Assembly: GCF_013694095.1 (NCBI RefSeq)
Contig: NZ_JACEFB010000001.1
Span: forward strand, 948,756 to 1,012,755
From: Thermogemmata fonticola
GTDB taxonomy: Bacteria; Planctomycetota; Planctomycetia; Gemmatales; Gemmataceae
Direction of reading: 5' to 3'
Length of the DNA: 64,000 nucleotides
In this document: positions 32,327 through 42,700 of the stretch, piece after piece
Layout of the letters: each line of letters begins with the position of its first letter
Numbering within the stretch: the first letter of the stretch is position 1
The notes under the pieces: generated by a model
What the model was told of the DNA's origin: nothing
Seen by the model: only the letters and a program-made list of their open reading frames with translations
Databases searched by the model: none
Translations under genes and position numbers: made by a program

Positions 32327-34423
32327 TCAGGGCGGCGGGCCGAAGCGGAGGCGTTCCGATACACAGCCTAAGAGGTGCTGGGGAGTCACGGCAATCAGCA
32401 TGCCGTCCACCATTACGTAATGGGCCAGGGGCAACTGATCCGATAAAGGATCGAAACAGGGGGTACCATCCTCGTGGTGGAGGGCCAGCATTCCCGCACG
32501 AGTGGGGTAGAGAAGGTGGTGCAGCGTCGTCAGACTGAGGGCGGACTCCGTAGCAGTATCGCGTAGCGGAACGAACCACCCCCCCTCGGACCGCCGGGGT
32601 GAGCCGGTCTTCACGTTGACGGCCAAAATGGCCGGCAGGGGGCGGCGCACCGTAGCGAAGAGGTGGCGTGCTGTGACGGCGTGCAGCAGGACGCCTTCCA
32701 GACCCCGGAGCTGCCAGAGCAGGCGGCCATCGTGGACATCCAAGGCGAAGATGCCGTCACTATCTGCTGGGGCCACGTACACCCGGCCATCGTCATAAAT
32801 CGCCGGCGCCGGCTGGGCGGGAGCATCTTGGCCGGCACTGCGAGAAGCCCGCGGGTAGCGAAAGGCCCACAGGCGCTGGCCCGTCGAGCTGTCTAAGGCC
32901 ATCACGACTCCGCTGTTGGTGTTGAAGACGATGCGGCCATCGGCCCAAGTGAGCAATTCCAACCGGGTCCGCCCTGCGGCGAGGGGCAACCATGGACTGA
33001 TGCTGACTTCCGCCTGCCACCGGAGAGCTGGAGGATTGGCCGCATCGGCCGGATCGTAGCACACCACCCCCTGCTGGAGCCGCCCTCCCTCGAAGCGGCC
33101 ATAGGCGGCCCAGAGTTTGCGTCCGACGACCAGCGGCGCCCCTTCCCAGAACGCGTTGGGAATCGGAGGAGCCAGCCGCCAGCGTTCCTGCAATGTTACG
33201 CCGTTTTTCTCGTGGCGTTGGATTTGGACATGCACCAACCGGCCTGTCCAGCCACGATCGCCACGTGCCCCTGCCGGACGAAGGAGAGGAAGGCCGGCGC
33301 GCAGGTACAGTCCGTCTCCTTCCAGGGTCAAGGTGGGGCATGCCAGGGTGCCAGGGGGCCAGACTTCTCGCGCCAAGGGCGGTGGAGCCAACAACTCCAG
33401 GGTGGCGTGGGGACGCCCGCTAATGGCATCGAAGGCATAAAGACGGAAACCATCCGTCAGAAAAATGCACTTCTCGGCAGCCACGGGATGCGGCCAGGGC
33501 TGGCGGAATCCGGCAAGTTCCCCCTCAGCGGGCAGGCGCGGGACGAGAGATAACTCCCGGCGCCAGGCGGGCCGGGTTTCTCCCGGTCGATAGCTCAGGG
33601 CTAAAGTGGGGTTGCGCGTGGGCCGGCTGCCAAAGGTGCTCCAACTCCGCCCCACATTCCCAGCGCGCGGATAATGGGGCGGCTGCCGCAAAAGTTCCGC
33701 GAGAACTTCGTGGTACACCCCTTCTTGACCCGCCAATCGGCCCCGTGCTTGGGGATACTGCTGACGCAAACGTTCGTAGTGTTCGCGGGCTTGGCGGACT
33801 TCCCCCTCCAGCCACAGTGCCAACCCTTGCCGGGCCATCGCTTGTGCTACCAAGTCCGCATTCTGGCTTAGCCGCACATCCGGATGGGTCCATTCCGCAG
33901 TTCCTTCCGGCTGCAAATGTTCCCAGAGTGCCCGTGCCGCTGCCGCCTCGCCTCGTTCCAAAAGGGCATCGCCCGAAAGCAACAGTGCTTGCACCGCAGG
34001 TCGGGATAACCCATACCGTTCGACAACCCGGCGCAACCCGTGTTCCTCCCCTTGCTGGCGGACGCGGGCCAGCATCTGCTCGGCTAAAGGATCGACCCGC
34101 AAGCGATAAGTCTGGAGTTGCTGGGGTGAAAGCCGGCTCAACAAAACTTGCCCCCAATACCTTGCCGGGACATAGCGATGGGCGTCCACCTGGATCAGGA
34201 CCTCGCCGTCTTCTTCCATCCAGCGGAGGACTTCATCGACAGCTTCTGCGTCCGGCAGGCGACGCAGGCGCTCCTCCAATTCCGCAAAACGCTTGCGGGT
34301 CTGATCCGACGCTCCGGCCACCTGCACCGCCTCTGCGGATGCACCTCCCGGATTTTGATTCCCGAACGAGACCGGCCACCAGGCCAGGAGCGCCATCGCC
34401 ATCCCGACTGTGACCCTGCGCAT
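32327..34423 (-). CDS. Exported PQQ-like beta-propeller protein
   Basis: The 698-residue protein starts at the ATG at 34423 behind TAGGAGG, with a signal peptide (MRRVTVGMAMALLAWWPVS). The N-terminal half is helical and repeat-like (about residues 40-260, Arg/Leu/Ala/Gln-rich, perhaps TPR-like). The C-terminal half carries the PQQ_2/BamB-type blades, seen as repeated motifs such as MALDSSTGQRLWAFRYP, IFALDVHDGRLLWQLRG and ILAVNVKTGSPRR. Planctomycetes have many such proteins, usually annotated PQQ-binding-like repeat protein, with unknown roles. It is divergent from the cytochrome c gene at 34554, with only 130 bases between the starts, so the two promoters overlap or adjoin. Confidence 0.82.
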   Translation of the reverse strand: MRRVTVGMAMALLAWWPVSFGNQNPGGASAEAVQVAGASDQTRKRFAELEERLRRLPDAEAVDEVLRWMEEDGEVLIQVDAHRYVPARYWGQVLLSRLSPQQLQTYRLRVDPLAEQMLARVRQQGEEHGLRRVVERYGLSRPAVQALLLSGDALLERGEAAAARALWEHLQPEGTAEWTHPDVRLSQNADLVAQAMARQGLALWLEGEVRQAREHYERLRQQYPQARGRLAGQEGVYHEVLAELLRQPPHYPRAGNVGRSWSTFGSRPTRNPTLALSYRPGETRPAWRRELSLVPRLPAEGELAGFRQPWPHPVAAEKCIFLTDGFRLYAFDAISGRPHATLELLAPPPLAREVWPPGTLACPTLTLEGDGLYLRAGLPLLRPAGARGDRGWTGRLVHVQIQRHEKNGVTLQERWRLAPPIPNAFWEGAPLVVGRKLWAAYGRFEGGRLQQGVVCYDPADAANPPALRWQAEVSISPWLPLAAGRTRLELLTWADGRIVFNTNSGVVMALDSSTGQRLWAFRYPRASRSAGQDAPAQPAPAIYDDGRVYVAPADSDGIFALDVHDGRLLWQLRGLEGVLLHAVTARHLFATVRRPLPAILAVNVKTGSPRRSEGGWFVPLRDTATESALSLTTLHHLLYPTRAGMLALHHEDGTPCFDPLSDQLPLAHYVMVDGMLIAVTPQHLLGCVSERLRFGPPP

Positions 34424-34553
34424 GAACACCTCCTACCCTGTCGGACATTTTCCGCTACCTTTCCATTCTTGACAAAACTCCGCGGAATACAAGAATCAGC
34501 AGGGGAGGGATAGGCAAAACCTCCGGCATCCACACTCTGAGTTGACAGAGACA

Positions 34554-36071
34554 ATGGCACGAGATTTCTCTTGGCTAAAACACGCGGGCGTCGTCCTGGT
34601 CATCGGGCTGACAGCCGGGTGTAGCTCCTCCACGGACTCGTTGTCGATTGGGGAACCGCGCTCCGCTGGAAATGAGGCGGTGGAGCATTATCCGCTCCGC
34701 ACGGATTGGCTGGTGGTAGGGAAAACGGGTCTGGATGGCGCGCCTAAGCGTTGGCCGACACCGGGATTTTCCCCTCTCAAGAGCGCTCAGTTTCCGCAAT
34801 TGACTCCCGACCGCGATTTGGCGGAGGACATCCGCGCCCAGCTAGGACGGAACGTGCTGGACCCCGCCAATCTCACAGCCACTCAGCTCCGGCGTCTGTC
34901 CCACCTCATGGATAGCTACTTTGGCACTCCTGTTCAGCCTAGGGTCCGACTTCCTGATTGGCCCAGTTGGGTACTCATCACCCAAACACGCCCGGACCCG
35001 CAGAAAGGGGTATTTGCAAATCTGGCCAGCATCCATGCACGGTTGCAGAGTTGGGCAGGGGCGGAGCGTCAGCAGGCACGGCAGCAGTGGGAGCAGGTCC
35101 GGCATGTCTGGCAGGACCTGCGTCTGGATGATCAAATCTTGGCCCGCGGTTCCGTTTTGTACCGCCGCTGGTGCCTCGTGTGTCATGGTCCCACGGGAGC
35201 AGGGGATGGCCGGCAGGCCGTCGCGCAAGCAGCTCCGCCACGGGATTACCGCCAGGGCATCTTCAAATTCATCACCGCCTCTCCGCCCCCGGACTTGCCC
35301 CGTGTCGGCCGAGGAGCGGCGGGCAAACCCCTCCGCAGCGACCTGGTCCGCATCCTCCGCCGCGGTGTCGACGGCTCCATGATGCCCGCCTTCCCGCATC
35401 TTCGAGACGATGAAATTGATGATCTCGTCAGCTATGTCATCCACTTGAGCATTCGCGGGGAAACAGAGTTTGCTACGATGGCCAAAGCCATGCAACCGAC
35501 GGAGGAAGACCCGGATTTTGAAGGGCCGGAACTCGATGCCCTCTTCGTCAAGAACCTGGCGGATGTTCTGTATAACTGGGGCGTCGCCGCTCAATACCCG
35601 ATACCCATCCCACCGCACCATATCCGGAACGAAGACGACCGGCTTCTCTCCGCCCTGCGGGGATACAAGCTGTACAACTCCGCCGAATATGGCTGCGCTT
35701 CCTGCCACGTCAAGTATGGCAGCGAACCGCAACTCAAATGGGACCTCTGGGGCGGCGTCGTACAACCCCGCAATCTGCTGCTCGGTGTTTACCGGGGCGG
35801 GCGGCAAGGCCACGACCTCTACGCGCGCATCTACGGAGGCATCTATCCCAGCGGCATGACTTCCTTCCGCAACACTCTAACCACGGGGCCTTCCTATCCC
35901 GACCGGCCCGATAAAATCTGGAACATCGTCCACTTCCTCCAAGCCCTTGCGGACCCCTACGACCGCGATCGGCTGCAAGACCCCCAACTCCTGGAACGGT
36001 TCAAAAGACAACTCCGCCAACAAGGCGACTTTTTCCTGGATGATCTGGCCCGCGTCACCATCGAACGCTGA
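34554..36071 (+). CDS. Di-haem cytochrome c lipoprotein
   Basis: The 505-residue protein has an N-terminal signal with lipobox LTAGC (VVLVIGLTAGC), so it is probably anchored by lipid on the periplasmic side. Two haem-binding motifs are present: CLVCH (Cys207, Cys210, His211) and CASCH (Cys381, Cys384, His385). Each is followed by a region with a plausible axial Met (MMPAF and GMTSF). This is the usual structure of planctomycete cytochrome c proteins that serve alternative respiratory chains. It likely passes electrons in the periplasm; its partners are not in the window. The ATG at 34554 is favoured over a TTG 12 bases earlier, though neither has a strong ribosome-binding site. The CRTAC1 gene follows after about 310 bases. 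Confidence 0.85.
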   Translation: MARDFSWLKHAGVVLVIGLTAGCSSSTDSLSIGEPRSAGNEAVEHYPLRTDWLVVGKTGLDGAPKRWPTPGFSPLKSAQFPQLTPDRDLAEDIRAQLGRNVLDPANLTATQLRRLSHLMDSYFGTPVQPRVRLPDWPSWVLITQTRPDPQKGVFANLASIHARLQSWAGAERQQARQQWEQVRHVWQDLRLDDQILARGSVLYRRWCLVCHGPTGAGDGRQAVAQAAPPRDYRQGIFKFITASPPPDLPRVGRGAAGKPLRSDLVRILRRGVDGSMMPAFPHLRDDEIDDLVSYVIHLSIRGETEFATMAKAMQPTEEDPDFEGPELDALFVKNLADVLYNWGVAAQYPIPIPPHHIRNEDDRLLSALRGYKLYNSAEYGCASCHVKYGSEPQLKWDLWGGVVQPRNLLLGVYRGGRQGHDLYARIYGGIYPSGMTSFRNTLTTGPSYPDRPDKIWNIVHFLQALADPYDRDRLQDPQLLERFKRQLRQQGDFFLDDLARVTIER

Positions 36072-36203
36072 AAACGAGATGCTCGCCGCCGAAGCCTGCA
36101 AACGATCTTTCCTCCTTCGATTCCTCCGGCTCACCAGCCCGCCGCTCTGAGCTTTGGGTTTTCCCGCATCGGCCCTCCGCCTGCCTGGCATCCCCCAGAT
36201 GTT

Positions 36204-36227
36204 CAGACCTCCTCTTGCGAAGGTCTG
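36204..36227 (+). terminator. Perfect 7-base hairpin after the cytochrome c gene
   Basis: Arms CAGACCT (36204-36210) and AGGTCTG (36221-36227) enclose a ten-base loop, 132 bases after the cytochrome c stop. No T-tract follows, so it may be a factor-assisted terminator, a leader structure or an operator rather than an intrinsic terminator. Confidence 0.3.
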
Positions 36228-36249
36228 GCCACAACGTGAAATGACGGCG

Positions 36250-36300
36250 GTTGCTTCCCTTTTACTACCATCCAAGCTGTTGCTTCCCCATGCTACCATC
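36250..36300 (+). repeat. Two-copy direct repeat upstream of the CRTAC1 gene
   Basis: The compound unit GTTGCTTCCC-(4 or 5 bases)-CTACCATC occurs at 36250-36272 and again at 36279-36300, a period of about 28-29 bases or nearly three helical turns. Both boxes are identical in the two copies. Such spacing fits a pair of binding sites for one regulator in the promoter region of the downstream gene, but it could also be a chance local duplication. Confidence 0.5.
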
Positions 36301-36379
36301 TAAGATGAGGGAAAGAGCTAGGATGTGGAAGAAGCAGGATACTTCTGCAACCGCGGTTGATTGTGGAGATAACTTTGTG

Positions 36380-38233
36380 ATGCGACCGAGCAACAGGGGG
36401 AGAGGCAGCGGCCTTGGCGCGCTGGTCCTCATCGCCATGATGGGTTGCAATCCTGGTGCGGCACCCCCCCCGGCGTCTACGACTCCCGCGGGGAATTCCG
36501 GTACTTCGGCTCTGCCAGCGGGACCTCCGATTTTTGAGGATGCCACCGCCACGACCGGCATCGCTTTCACCTACCGCAACGGCGAAGAAGCCAACCACTA
36601 TGCTATCATCGAATCGCTCGGCGGGGGGGTCGCCCTGCTCGACTACGACCAGGACGGACTGCTCGACATCTTCCTAACCGGTGGGGGATATTACGTCGGG
36701 ACCAAGGTCCTTGGACATCCTTGCAAGCTGTATCGCAATCTCGGCCAATTCCGCTTTCAGGATGTGACCGCTCAAGTCGGCCTCGACGTCATCTCCTTCC
36801 CTTACAGCCACGGTGCCGCCGCCTTCGACTACGACCGCGATGGCTGGCCGGACCTGCTCATCACCGGATACAATCGCCTGGTGCTCCTGAAGAATGTAGC
36901 CGATGAAAAGAATGGCCGCCGGTTCATCGATGTCACATCTGCCGCCCGGTTGAATGACAACCTCTGGTCCACCTCCGCCGCCTGGGGCGACCTCGACGGC
37001 GATGGCTATCCCGAAATCTACGTCGCTCACTACGGCGATTGGGGATTCGAGACGAACCATCCCACGGATTGCACCTACGACGGGAAAACACGGGACGTTT
37101 GCCAGCCCCGGCGCTTCAAACCCCTGCCCCACACCCTCTACCGCAACAACCGGGATGGGACCTTCACGGACATTTCCGAGGCCTGCAAGATTCGCAAAGA
37201 TGGCAAAGGGATCGGCGTTATCCTCGTTGATGTGAACAACGATGGCCGACCGGACATCTACGTGGCCAACGACACCGATGACAATCATCTGTACATCAAC
37301 CGGAGCGAAGCCGGGCAGGTCCGCCTGGAAGAGGTCGGCCTGTTTGCGGGAGTGGCGCGAGACGATCGAGGCATCGCCAACGGGAGCATGGGTCTGGATG
37401 CTGCCGATTACAATCACTCCGGCTGGGCTTCGCTGATCGTCACCAACTACGAGAACGAATTGCCGGCGTTGTACAAGAACCGCAGCGATGCCAAGCAGAT
37501 TCGCTTTTTGTACGACACCATGCCGAGCGGCTTGGCGGTCATCGGCGGCACCTATGTCAGTTGGGGCGTCGGGTTCTTCGACTTCGACTGGGATGGCTGG
37601 CAAGACCTGCTCATTGTCAGCGGGCATGCCATCCGTTTCCCGATCAAATTGGATCGCCGGCAAAAACCGCAGTTACTGCGGAACGTCCAGGGACGGTTCC
37701 GTGTTATCACCCCCCAAGGGGGCAGCTACTGTCAGCAGCCCCATAACGCGCGAGGTGCGGCCTTTGGAGATTTGGACAACGACGGGCGCATTGATGTCGT
37801 GATTAGCCATCTCAACGAGCCGGTGTCTGTGCTGCGCAATGTTTATTCCGCTCCGGATCATCACTGGCTGGGTCTGCACCTTCAGGGTGCCAAGCATGCC
37901 GACATCGTGGGGACACGTGTCGTCCTCGAAACGGCCCAGGGGAAGCAAACCGCCTTTGTCAAAGGGGGAGCCAGTTATGCGAGCACGAATGACCCCCGCT
38001 TGCTCTTCGGACTTGGGCCAACCACCACCATCCAGAACCTGACCATTTACTGGCCTTCGGGCACAATCCAGAAAGTCACGGGATTGGAAGCGGATGCTTA
38101 TTGGGCCATCACCGAAGGCGAAAGTGCACCCCGGCGGCGACACTATCCCACCTCGACATCATCCGCCTCCACCGCCTCGCCTCACGAATCCCAGAAGAAC
38201 GAACCCTCCCTGACAAAAACAAACCTTCCATGA
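36380..38233 (+). CDS. CRTAC1-family FG-GAP/ASPIC-UnbV lipoprotein
   Basis: The 617-residue protein has a lipoprotein-type N-terminus (LGALVLIAMMGC). It carries repeated FG-GAP/VCBS blades with calcium-binding-like DxDxDG loops (LDYDQDGLLDIFLTG, FDYDRDGWPDLLITGYN, GDLDGDGYPEIYVAHYGD, VDVNNDGRPDIYVANDTDDN, FDFDWDGWQDLLIVSGHA, GDLDNDGRIDVVISHLN). The C-terminal ASPIC/UnbV domain reads GTRVVLETAQGK up to YWPSGTIQKV. These features define CRTAC1 proteins, abundant in planctomycetes and presumed extracytoplasmic; no role is established. The ATG at 36380 gives the best signal peptide. A start at 36323 has a better ribosome-binding site (GAGGGAAAGAGCTAGG) but adds 19 residues before the signal. The stop overlaps the cupin start by four bases. 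Confidence 0.85.
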   Translation: MRPSNRGRGSGLGALVLIAMMGCNPGAAPPPASTTPAGNSGTSALPAGPPIFEDATATTGIAFTYRNGEEANHYAIIESLGGGVALLDYDQDGLLDIFLTGGGYYVGTKVLGHPCKLYRNLGQFRFQDVTAQVGLDVISFPYSHGAAAFDYDRDGWPDLLITGYNRLVLLKNVADEKNGRRFIDVTSAARLNDNLWSTSAAWGDLDGDGYPEIYVAHYGDWGFETNHPTDCTYDGKTRDVCQPRRFKPLPHTLYRNNRDGTFTDISEACKIRKDGKGIGVILVDVNNDGRPDIYVANDTDDNHLYINRSEAGQVRLEEVGLFAGVARDDRGIANGSMGLDAADYNHSGWASLIVTNYENELPALYKNRSDAKQIRFLYDTMPSGLAVIGGTYVSWGVGFFDFDWDGWQDLLIVSGHAIRFPIKLDRRQKPQLLRNVQGRFRVITPQGGSYCQQPHNARGAAFGDLDNDGRIDVVISHLNEPVSVLRNVYSAPDHHWLGLHLQGAKHADIVGTRVVLETAQGKQTAFVKGGASYASTNDPRLLFGLGPTTTIQNLTIYWPSGTIQKVTGLEADAYWAITEGESAPRRRHYPTSTSSASTASPHESQKNEPSLTKTNLP

Positions 38234-38733
38234 CTGCTGACGATGTCATCCGCCTGCTGCAACTGGAACCGCACCCCACAGAAGGGGGGTACTTTCGCGA
38301 AACGTATCGTTCGGCGCTGCAACTGCCGTCAAGCATCTTGCCCGCGCATAGCGGGAGCCGTTCCTTGTCCACCGCCATTTATTACTTGCTGCGTCCAGGC
38401 CAGGTTTCCGAACTCCATCTGTTGCCCAGCGATGAGATTTTTCACTTCTACCTGGGCCAACCTGTGGGCATGCTGCAATTGCATCCCGACGGCAGCGGCC
38501 GGGAAATCATCCTGGGACAGGACCTGAACGCTGGCCAACTGCCGCAGGTCGTCGTTCCCGCTGGTGTATGGCAAGGCAGCCGTTTGCTCTCGGATAGCGG
38601 TTTCGCTTTGCTCGGCTGCACCGTCGCTCCAGGTTTTGACTACGCCGACTATCGCCGAGGTTCCCGTGCTGAGTTGATCCAGCGCTGGCCCGCCTTTGCT
38701 CAGATTATCACACTGTTGACTCCCAACGGCTGA
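38230..38733 (+). CDS. DUF985 cupin protein
   Basis: The 167-residue protein is a single-domain cupin of the DUF985 (Cupin_5) type, recognised by RLLQLEPHPTEGGYFRETYR, STAIYYLL, SELHLLPSDEIFHFYLG, VVVPAGVWQGSRL and GCTVAPGFDYADY. Members are about 160 residues, as here, and lack an established function; some bind sugar-like ligands. The ATG at 38230 overlaps the CRTAC1 stop (ATGA), so the two are translationally coupled although one product is exported and this one is cytoplasmic. A longer upstream frame exists but would lie inside the CRTAC1 gene. Confidence 0.9.
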   Translation: MTADDVIRLLQLEPHPTEGGYFRETYRSALQLPSSILPAHSGSRSLSTAIYYLLRPGQVSELHLLPSDEIFHFYLGQPVGMLQLHPDGSGREIILGQDLNAGQLPQVVVPAGVWQGSRLLSDSGFALLGCTVAPGFDYADYRRGSRAELIQRWPAFAQIITLLTPNG

Positions 38734-38801
38734 TCCTCAGCGATCGCTCCCTTGCTGGAGAAGAAACGTTATTGCCAGAGGGAAACGTTGCCCTCAGCCC
38801 G

Positions 38802-39656
38802 TCAACGTTCCGGAGTCCCTTGGTCCGCCCAGCGACGCTCCAGTACGAGCCGATCGTACCACGAGGGGAAGAACCACGACTCCGGCCACAGGCCGAGCAA
38901 ACGGCAGTACAAGGGTGCCAGCCAATCGGGCAGGAAGCGAGCCAAGACGGAGGGGCCTGTTTCACCGAGATAAATGAGATCGCCGGGTTGGAGGGGAACA
39001 TTGTACAGCGTAGGCAAGCCGTAGAGTGCGGAACGGACATCGCAACGAAACACCTGCGGGCGCTGGCCCTGAGCCACTCCGGGACGGACGACATAAATCT
39101 GACCCAGTTGCGTGCCCGGCGGCAGCCCTGAAATCCGCTTGAGGAAATCCAGGACGGTTTCGGGACCCTGATAGGGCACGATACGGAGCCGACCGCGGAT
39201 TGGGCCATGCACGAAGAGGTATTGGCCTCGCGGTTCCACCAATCGCAGTTGGACAGCATCCGGCGGAATCTGTACGGACTGTGCCAGCAGGTCTCGGCTT
39301 TCGCTGACCGTCAAGCCTTCCACGCGCGGTTCCGCGGGCAGCCCCAAGGGCAAGCGTCCATCCAGACTCACGGCCACCAAGGCATCCCACTGCGGTTGGG
39401 TGTCAAAGCGGACTTCCACCACGTCGCCACAGGCTAAGCGGTAGTGCGGATGCGGTTCGATGGCCCGGACCGCCTGCGGCGCTTCCAGCCCCGGCCTTGG
39501 ACAAGTTTGCCGCAAGAGCTGCTGCTCCGTACAGCCACTTCCCAAGATAAGCCACGCCGACAATAGGCTAGCTGTGCAGAGCAAACCCCTCTGCGCTGGC
39601 GCAACTGTCCATCTTCTGCCTTCCGTACATAAGGACACATATCGTTTTTCGGCCAA
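38802..39656 (-). CDS. Polysaccharide biosynthesis/export lipoprotein (Wza-like)
   Basis: The 284-residue protein has a lipobox (LILGSGC) after a hydrophobic stretch. A Poly_export domain (PF02563) follows, with YRLACGDVVEVRF and VSLDGRLPLGL near residues 70-105, and then SLBB-like segments (FVHGPIRGRLRIVPYQGPET, then LQPGDLIYLGETG). It probably forms or contacts an outer-membrane polysaccharide export channel. It is shorter than Wza (about 379 residues) and ends in an aromatic amphipathic tail (LPDWLAPLYCRLLGLWPESW). The start is uncertain: the frame has no ATG, and the listed position is a TTG without a clear ribosome-binding site; a GTG at 39638 is an alternative. No glycosyltransferase or Wzc-like gene is adjacent. 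Confidence 0.8.
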   Translation of the reverse strand: MAEKRYVSLCTEGRRWTVAPAQRGLLCTASLLSAWLILGSGCTEQQLLRQTCPRPGLEAPQAVRAIEPHPHYRLACGDVVEVRFDTQPQWDALVAVSLDGRLPLGLPAEPRVEGLTVSESRDLLAQSVQIPPDAVQLRLVEPRGQYLFVHGPIRGRLRIVPYQGPETVLDFLKRISGLPPGTQLGQIYVVRPGVAQGQRPQVFRCDVRSALYGLPTLYNVPLQPGDLIYLGETGPSVLARFLPDWLAPLYCRLLGLWPESWFFPSWYDRLVLERRWADQGTPER

Positions 39657-39787
39657 TGCAAGGCCACATCTTCAGCAGAATCGGCCCAGCTTAGCATCGG
39701 TCCACCTCAAACCCTGTAGCCTTCTCGGCTACTCGCCGCCCCCGCAGAGGAAAGAGGCGGAGTCAGATTCCCCGGACCGCCGGCGGG

Positions 39788-42700
39788 TCAGAGAGGTGGA
39801 CCGGAACGCGGGCGCCGTTCCCGCCACAAGAGGGTTTGGTAGCAGCGGCGGATGGCTGTGGTGTGCCGGCGCCAGTCGTCCCAGAAGGACTCCAGCCGGG
39901 GATAACCCAGGCGTCGGGCCAAGCGGGTCAACTCCGCCGGGTCCTCCGGCAGTTCGTTGAGCGGCCGGTCCGTAACAATGCGCAATCGGGCCTCGACCAG
40001 GCGGAGGAAGGAGTAGCCGGCGCGCAGAACGGCCAGTTCGCCCTCCGCCATCAGCCGCTGTTCTTCGAGTGCATCCAAAGCATCCCAGACATTCGGCTGG
40101 AGGATAGACGGATATTGCGCGCCATGCTTCATTTGCAGCAACTGGACCAGGAATTCCACATCCGCCAGGCCGCCGGGCGCCCGCTTGAGGTTCCTCGGAC
40201 TGCCGTTGATTTCCAATTTGCGCCGCATGGCTTCCCAAGCGTCCAGGCTCTCGGCGGTCCACGGACGGGCAAAGAGAGCTTCGCGCAGCAAGGCGTGCAT
40301 TGCTTGGCACAAAGGCGGCGGACCCCGGAGAACCCGCGCGCGGGTCAGAGCTTGGCGTTCCCAGTCTTGGCAATCGGACTGAGCAAAGTAACGCCGGAAC
40401 TCGGAAAGCGGCAAGACGAGCGCGCCGGATTTGCCAGTGGGCCGGAGGCGCATATCGACCGCATAAAGCCGGCCCCAGGGTCCCATCTGGCTCGCCCGGC
40501 GAATGATCGCCCGCACCAGTTCGGTGAAATACACAGAGTTGGCTTGCCCTTCGGTCGTTTGTCCCTCCGCTTCGTACAGGAGCAGCAAATCCAGATCGCT
40601 GTGGTAACTGATCTCCCGGCCGCCGAGCTTGCCCAATCCCAAAAGCACGTAAGCGCAAGGCTCCGCCGCACCCCGGTCAGGGTGCAGGGGAATCCCCCAG
40701 CGGCGCTGCATCTGGGGTTCCACCAAATCGATAATCTGCAAGAGGATCGTCTCGGCCAGATCCGAGAGGGCGGCTGTCGTCTGCCGGATGGTGGATCGTC
40801 CTAAGAGGTCGCTGACGCCGATGCGGAGCAATTCCTTGTCCTGGAAGCTGTGCAAGATCGGTTCAGGGTCATCGGCTCCGCGGCACAGCTCGGCCAATTC
40901 CGCTCGCAATTCCGCGGCAGTCCGTGGTTGATTCAGGACGAGACTATCCAGCAGCTCGTCGATCATTCCCGGATTATTGATCAGCAGGCCCGAAAGAAAG
41001 GGGCTGCTGGCACAAAGCTCGACGTAAAGCTGCAAGCAGGCGGGATGCTGGCTGAACAACTCCCAGAGGACGGCCTTGGCCCCCAGCGAGGCAGACACCC
41101 GTTCCAGTTGGGTCAAGGCGTCATCGGGATCGGGAGTATCTGCGACGGCGGCGAGCAGGCGGGGTGCAATGCTGGCGAGAAAGTGCCGACAGCGGCGGGA
41201 GGACAAAAAGGGTACGGACTCCCGCGCCAACTGCGTCAAGTTCAGATACGCACGGGGAATATCCCGGAACCGATAACGGCTCAGGACCGCCTGGATCATT
41301 TCCACTTCGGGTTCGGGGTCGAGGATCAGATCGCTTTCCGGCTCGGCTTTATCCCCCGCGTCGGCGAAAGTCTGATGCAATAGGTGATTGAGAATGGTGC
41401 GGGTCAAACTTGTCTTGTCCTGCAAATCTTTGAGAAAGCGATCGAGAGGATCGACGAGGAGAGCGGAGGTATTGAGCGAGGGGAGGGGAGGCTCTTCGTC
41501 GAGGGGTGAGCGCCGTTGCGGCGCATGACCGGCTTCGGTCGGTGAAAGGGTGCGTGAGCCTGAGAGTGTGAGCGATCCCAGTGAACGATGGGGTGAGGCG
41601 GCATATCCCAGGCGTAGGGCCAATTGCCGCAAGCGCTCGGTATCGGCGGGCAAGGTGTGGGTTTGCAGGTCGCAGAGCAACTGAAGGCGATGTTCGGTGG
41701 TGCGGAGGAAGCGGTAGGCGTCGGCGAGCAAATAGGTCTCCTGGGGAGTGAGGCAGCCCGCGATTTCCAGGGCTTCCAGAGCCAGGAGGGTGTTGCGCTG
41801 TCGGACGGCGGGCAAGTCTCCGCCATTGAGCAACTGGAGGAACTGCACCGTGTATTCGATGTCCCGGATGCCTCCTGGCCCATGCTTAATATCTCTGGGA
41901 AAATCTCCTTCCCCCCGGCGGCGTGCTGCCCGTTCCTCCATGCGGCGCTTGAGGGCTTTGACCTCGTTGATCTCCGCGAAACTGAGATATTGCCGATAAA
42001 CAAACGGCTCCAGGGCGGCCTGGACCTCCCGGCCCAAGGCGGCATCGCCAGCCACCGGGCGGAGTTTGATCAATGCCTGGCGCTCCCACGTCCGCCCCAT
42101 CGTGTCGTAATAATGCAGAGTGCTTCGCAGGCTCCGCGCCAAAGGACCGCGTTGCCCCTCTGGACGCAAGCGCAGATCGACACGATAAGCGACACCCTCC
42201 TCGGTATGACTCGACACGAGGCGCACCAACTCGGCGACAATCCGGGAAAAACACTCGCTGTTCGTGATCCCCGGCCGGCGCCCGCTTGTGGTTCCCTCAT
42301 GGTCATACACCACGATCAGGTCAATGTCGCTGGAGTAATTCAGCTCTTCTCCGCCGAGTTTTCCCAGGGCCAATACGGCCAGCCGAGCCGGAGAGCCGTC
42401 CGGAGCGGTTGGAACGCCGAAACGTGCGGTGATCGTGCGGTAGGCATGCTGCAAGGCGGCTGCGATCAAGGCCTCGGCCACGCGCGACAGTTCCCGTGTG
42501 ATCTCTTCCAGGGAACGCTGGCGGATGATGTCGTTGATCCCAATCCGCAGCAGATGGCGGTGGCGGAAGCGGCGAAGAGCCTGTAACACGGAGACATCAT
42601 CTGGGGCCAAGCGAATTTCACTTTGCAGCTCGGCGAGAAGTTCTGCGGTGGTAGGGACACTGCGGGGGGGATGGCGGATCGCCTCTAGCCATTCGGGATA

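Larger units (their letters stand above)
36072..36379. other. 308-base gap between cytochrome c and CRTAC1 genes
   Basis: No gene is convincing here. It holds a hairpin (36204-36227) and a two-copy direct repeat (36250-36300), listed separately. The second repeat copy ends about 80 bases before the preferred start of the CRTAC1 gene. An alternative ATG for that gene lies at 36323. Confidence 0.5.

Noticed and set aside
36204..36227. The hairpin after the cytochrome c gene as a true intrinsic terminator
   Set aside because: The stem is perfect but only seven bases long, with no T-tract on either side. It is listed only as a low-confidence structure.
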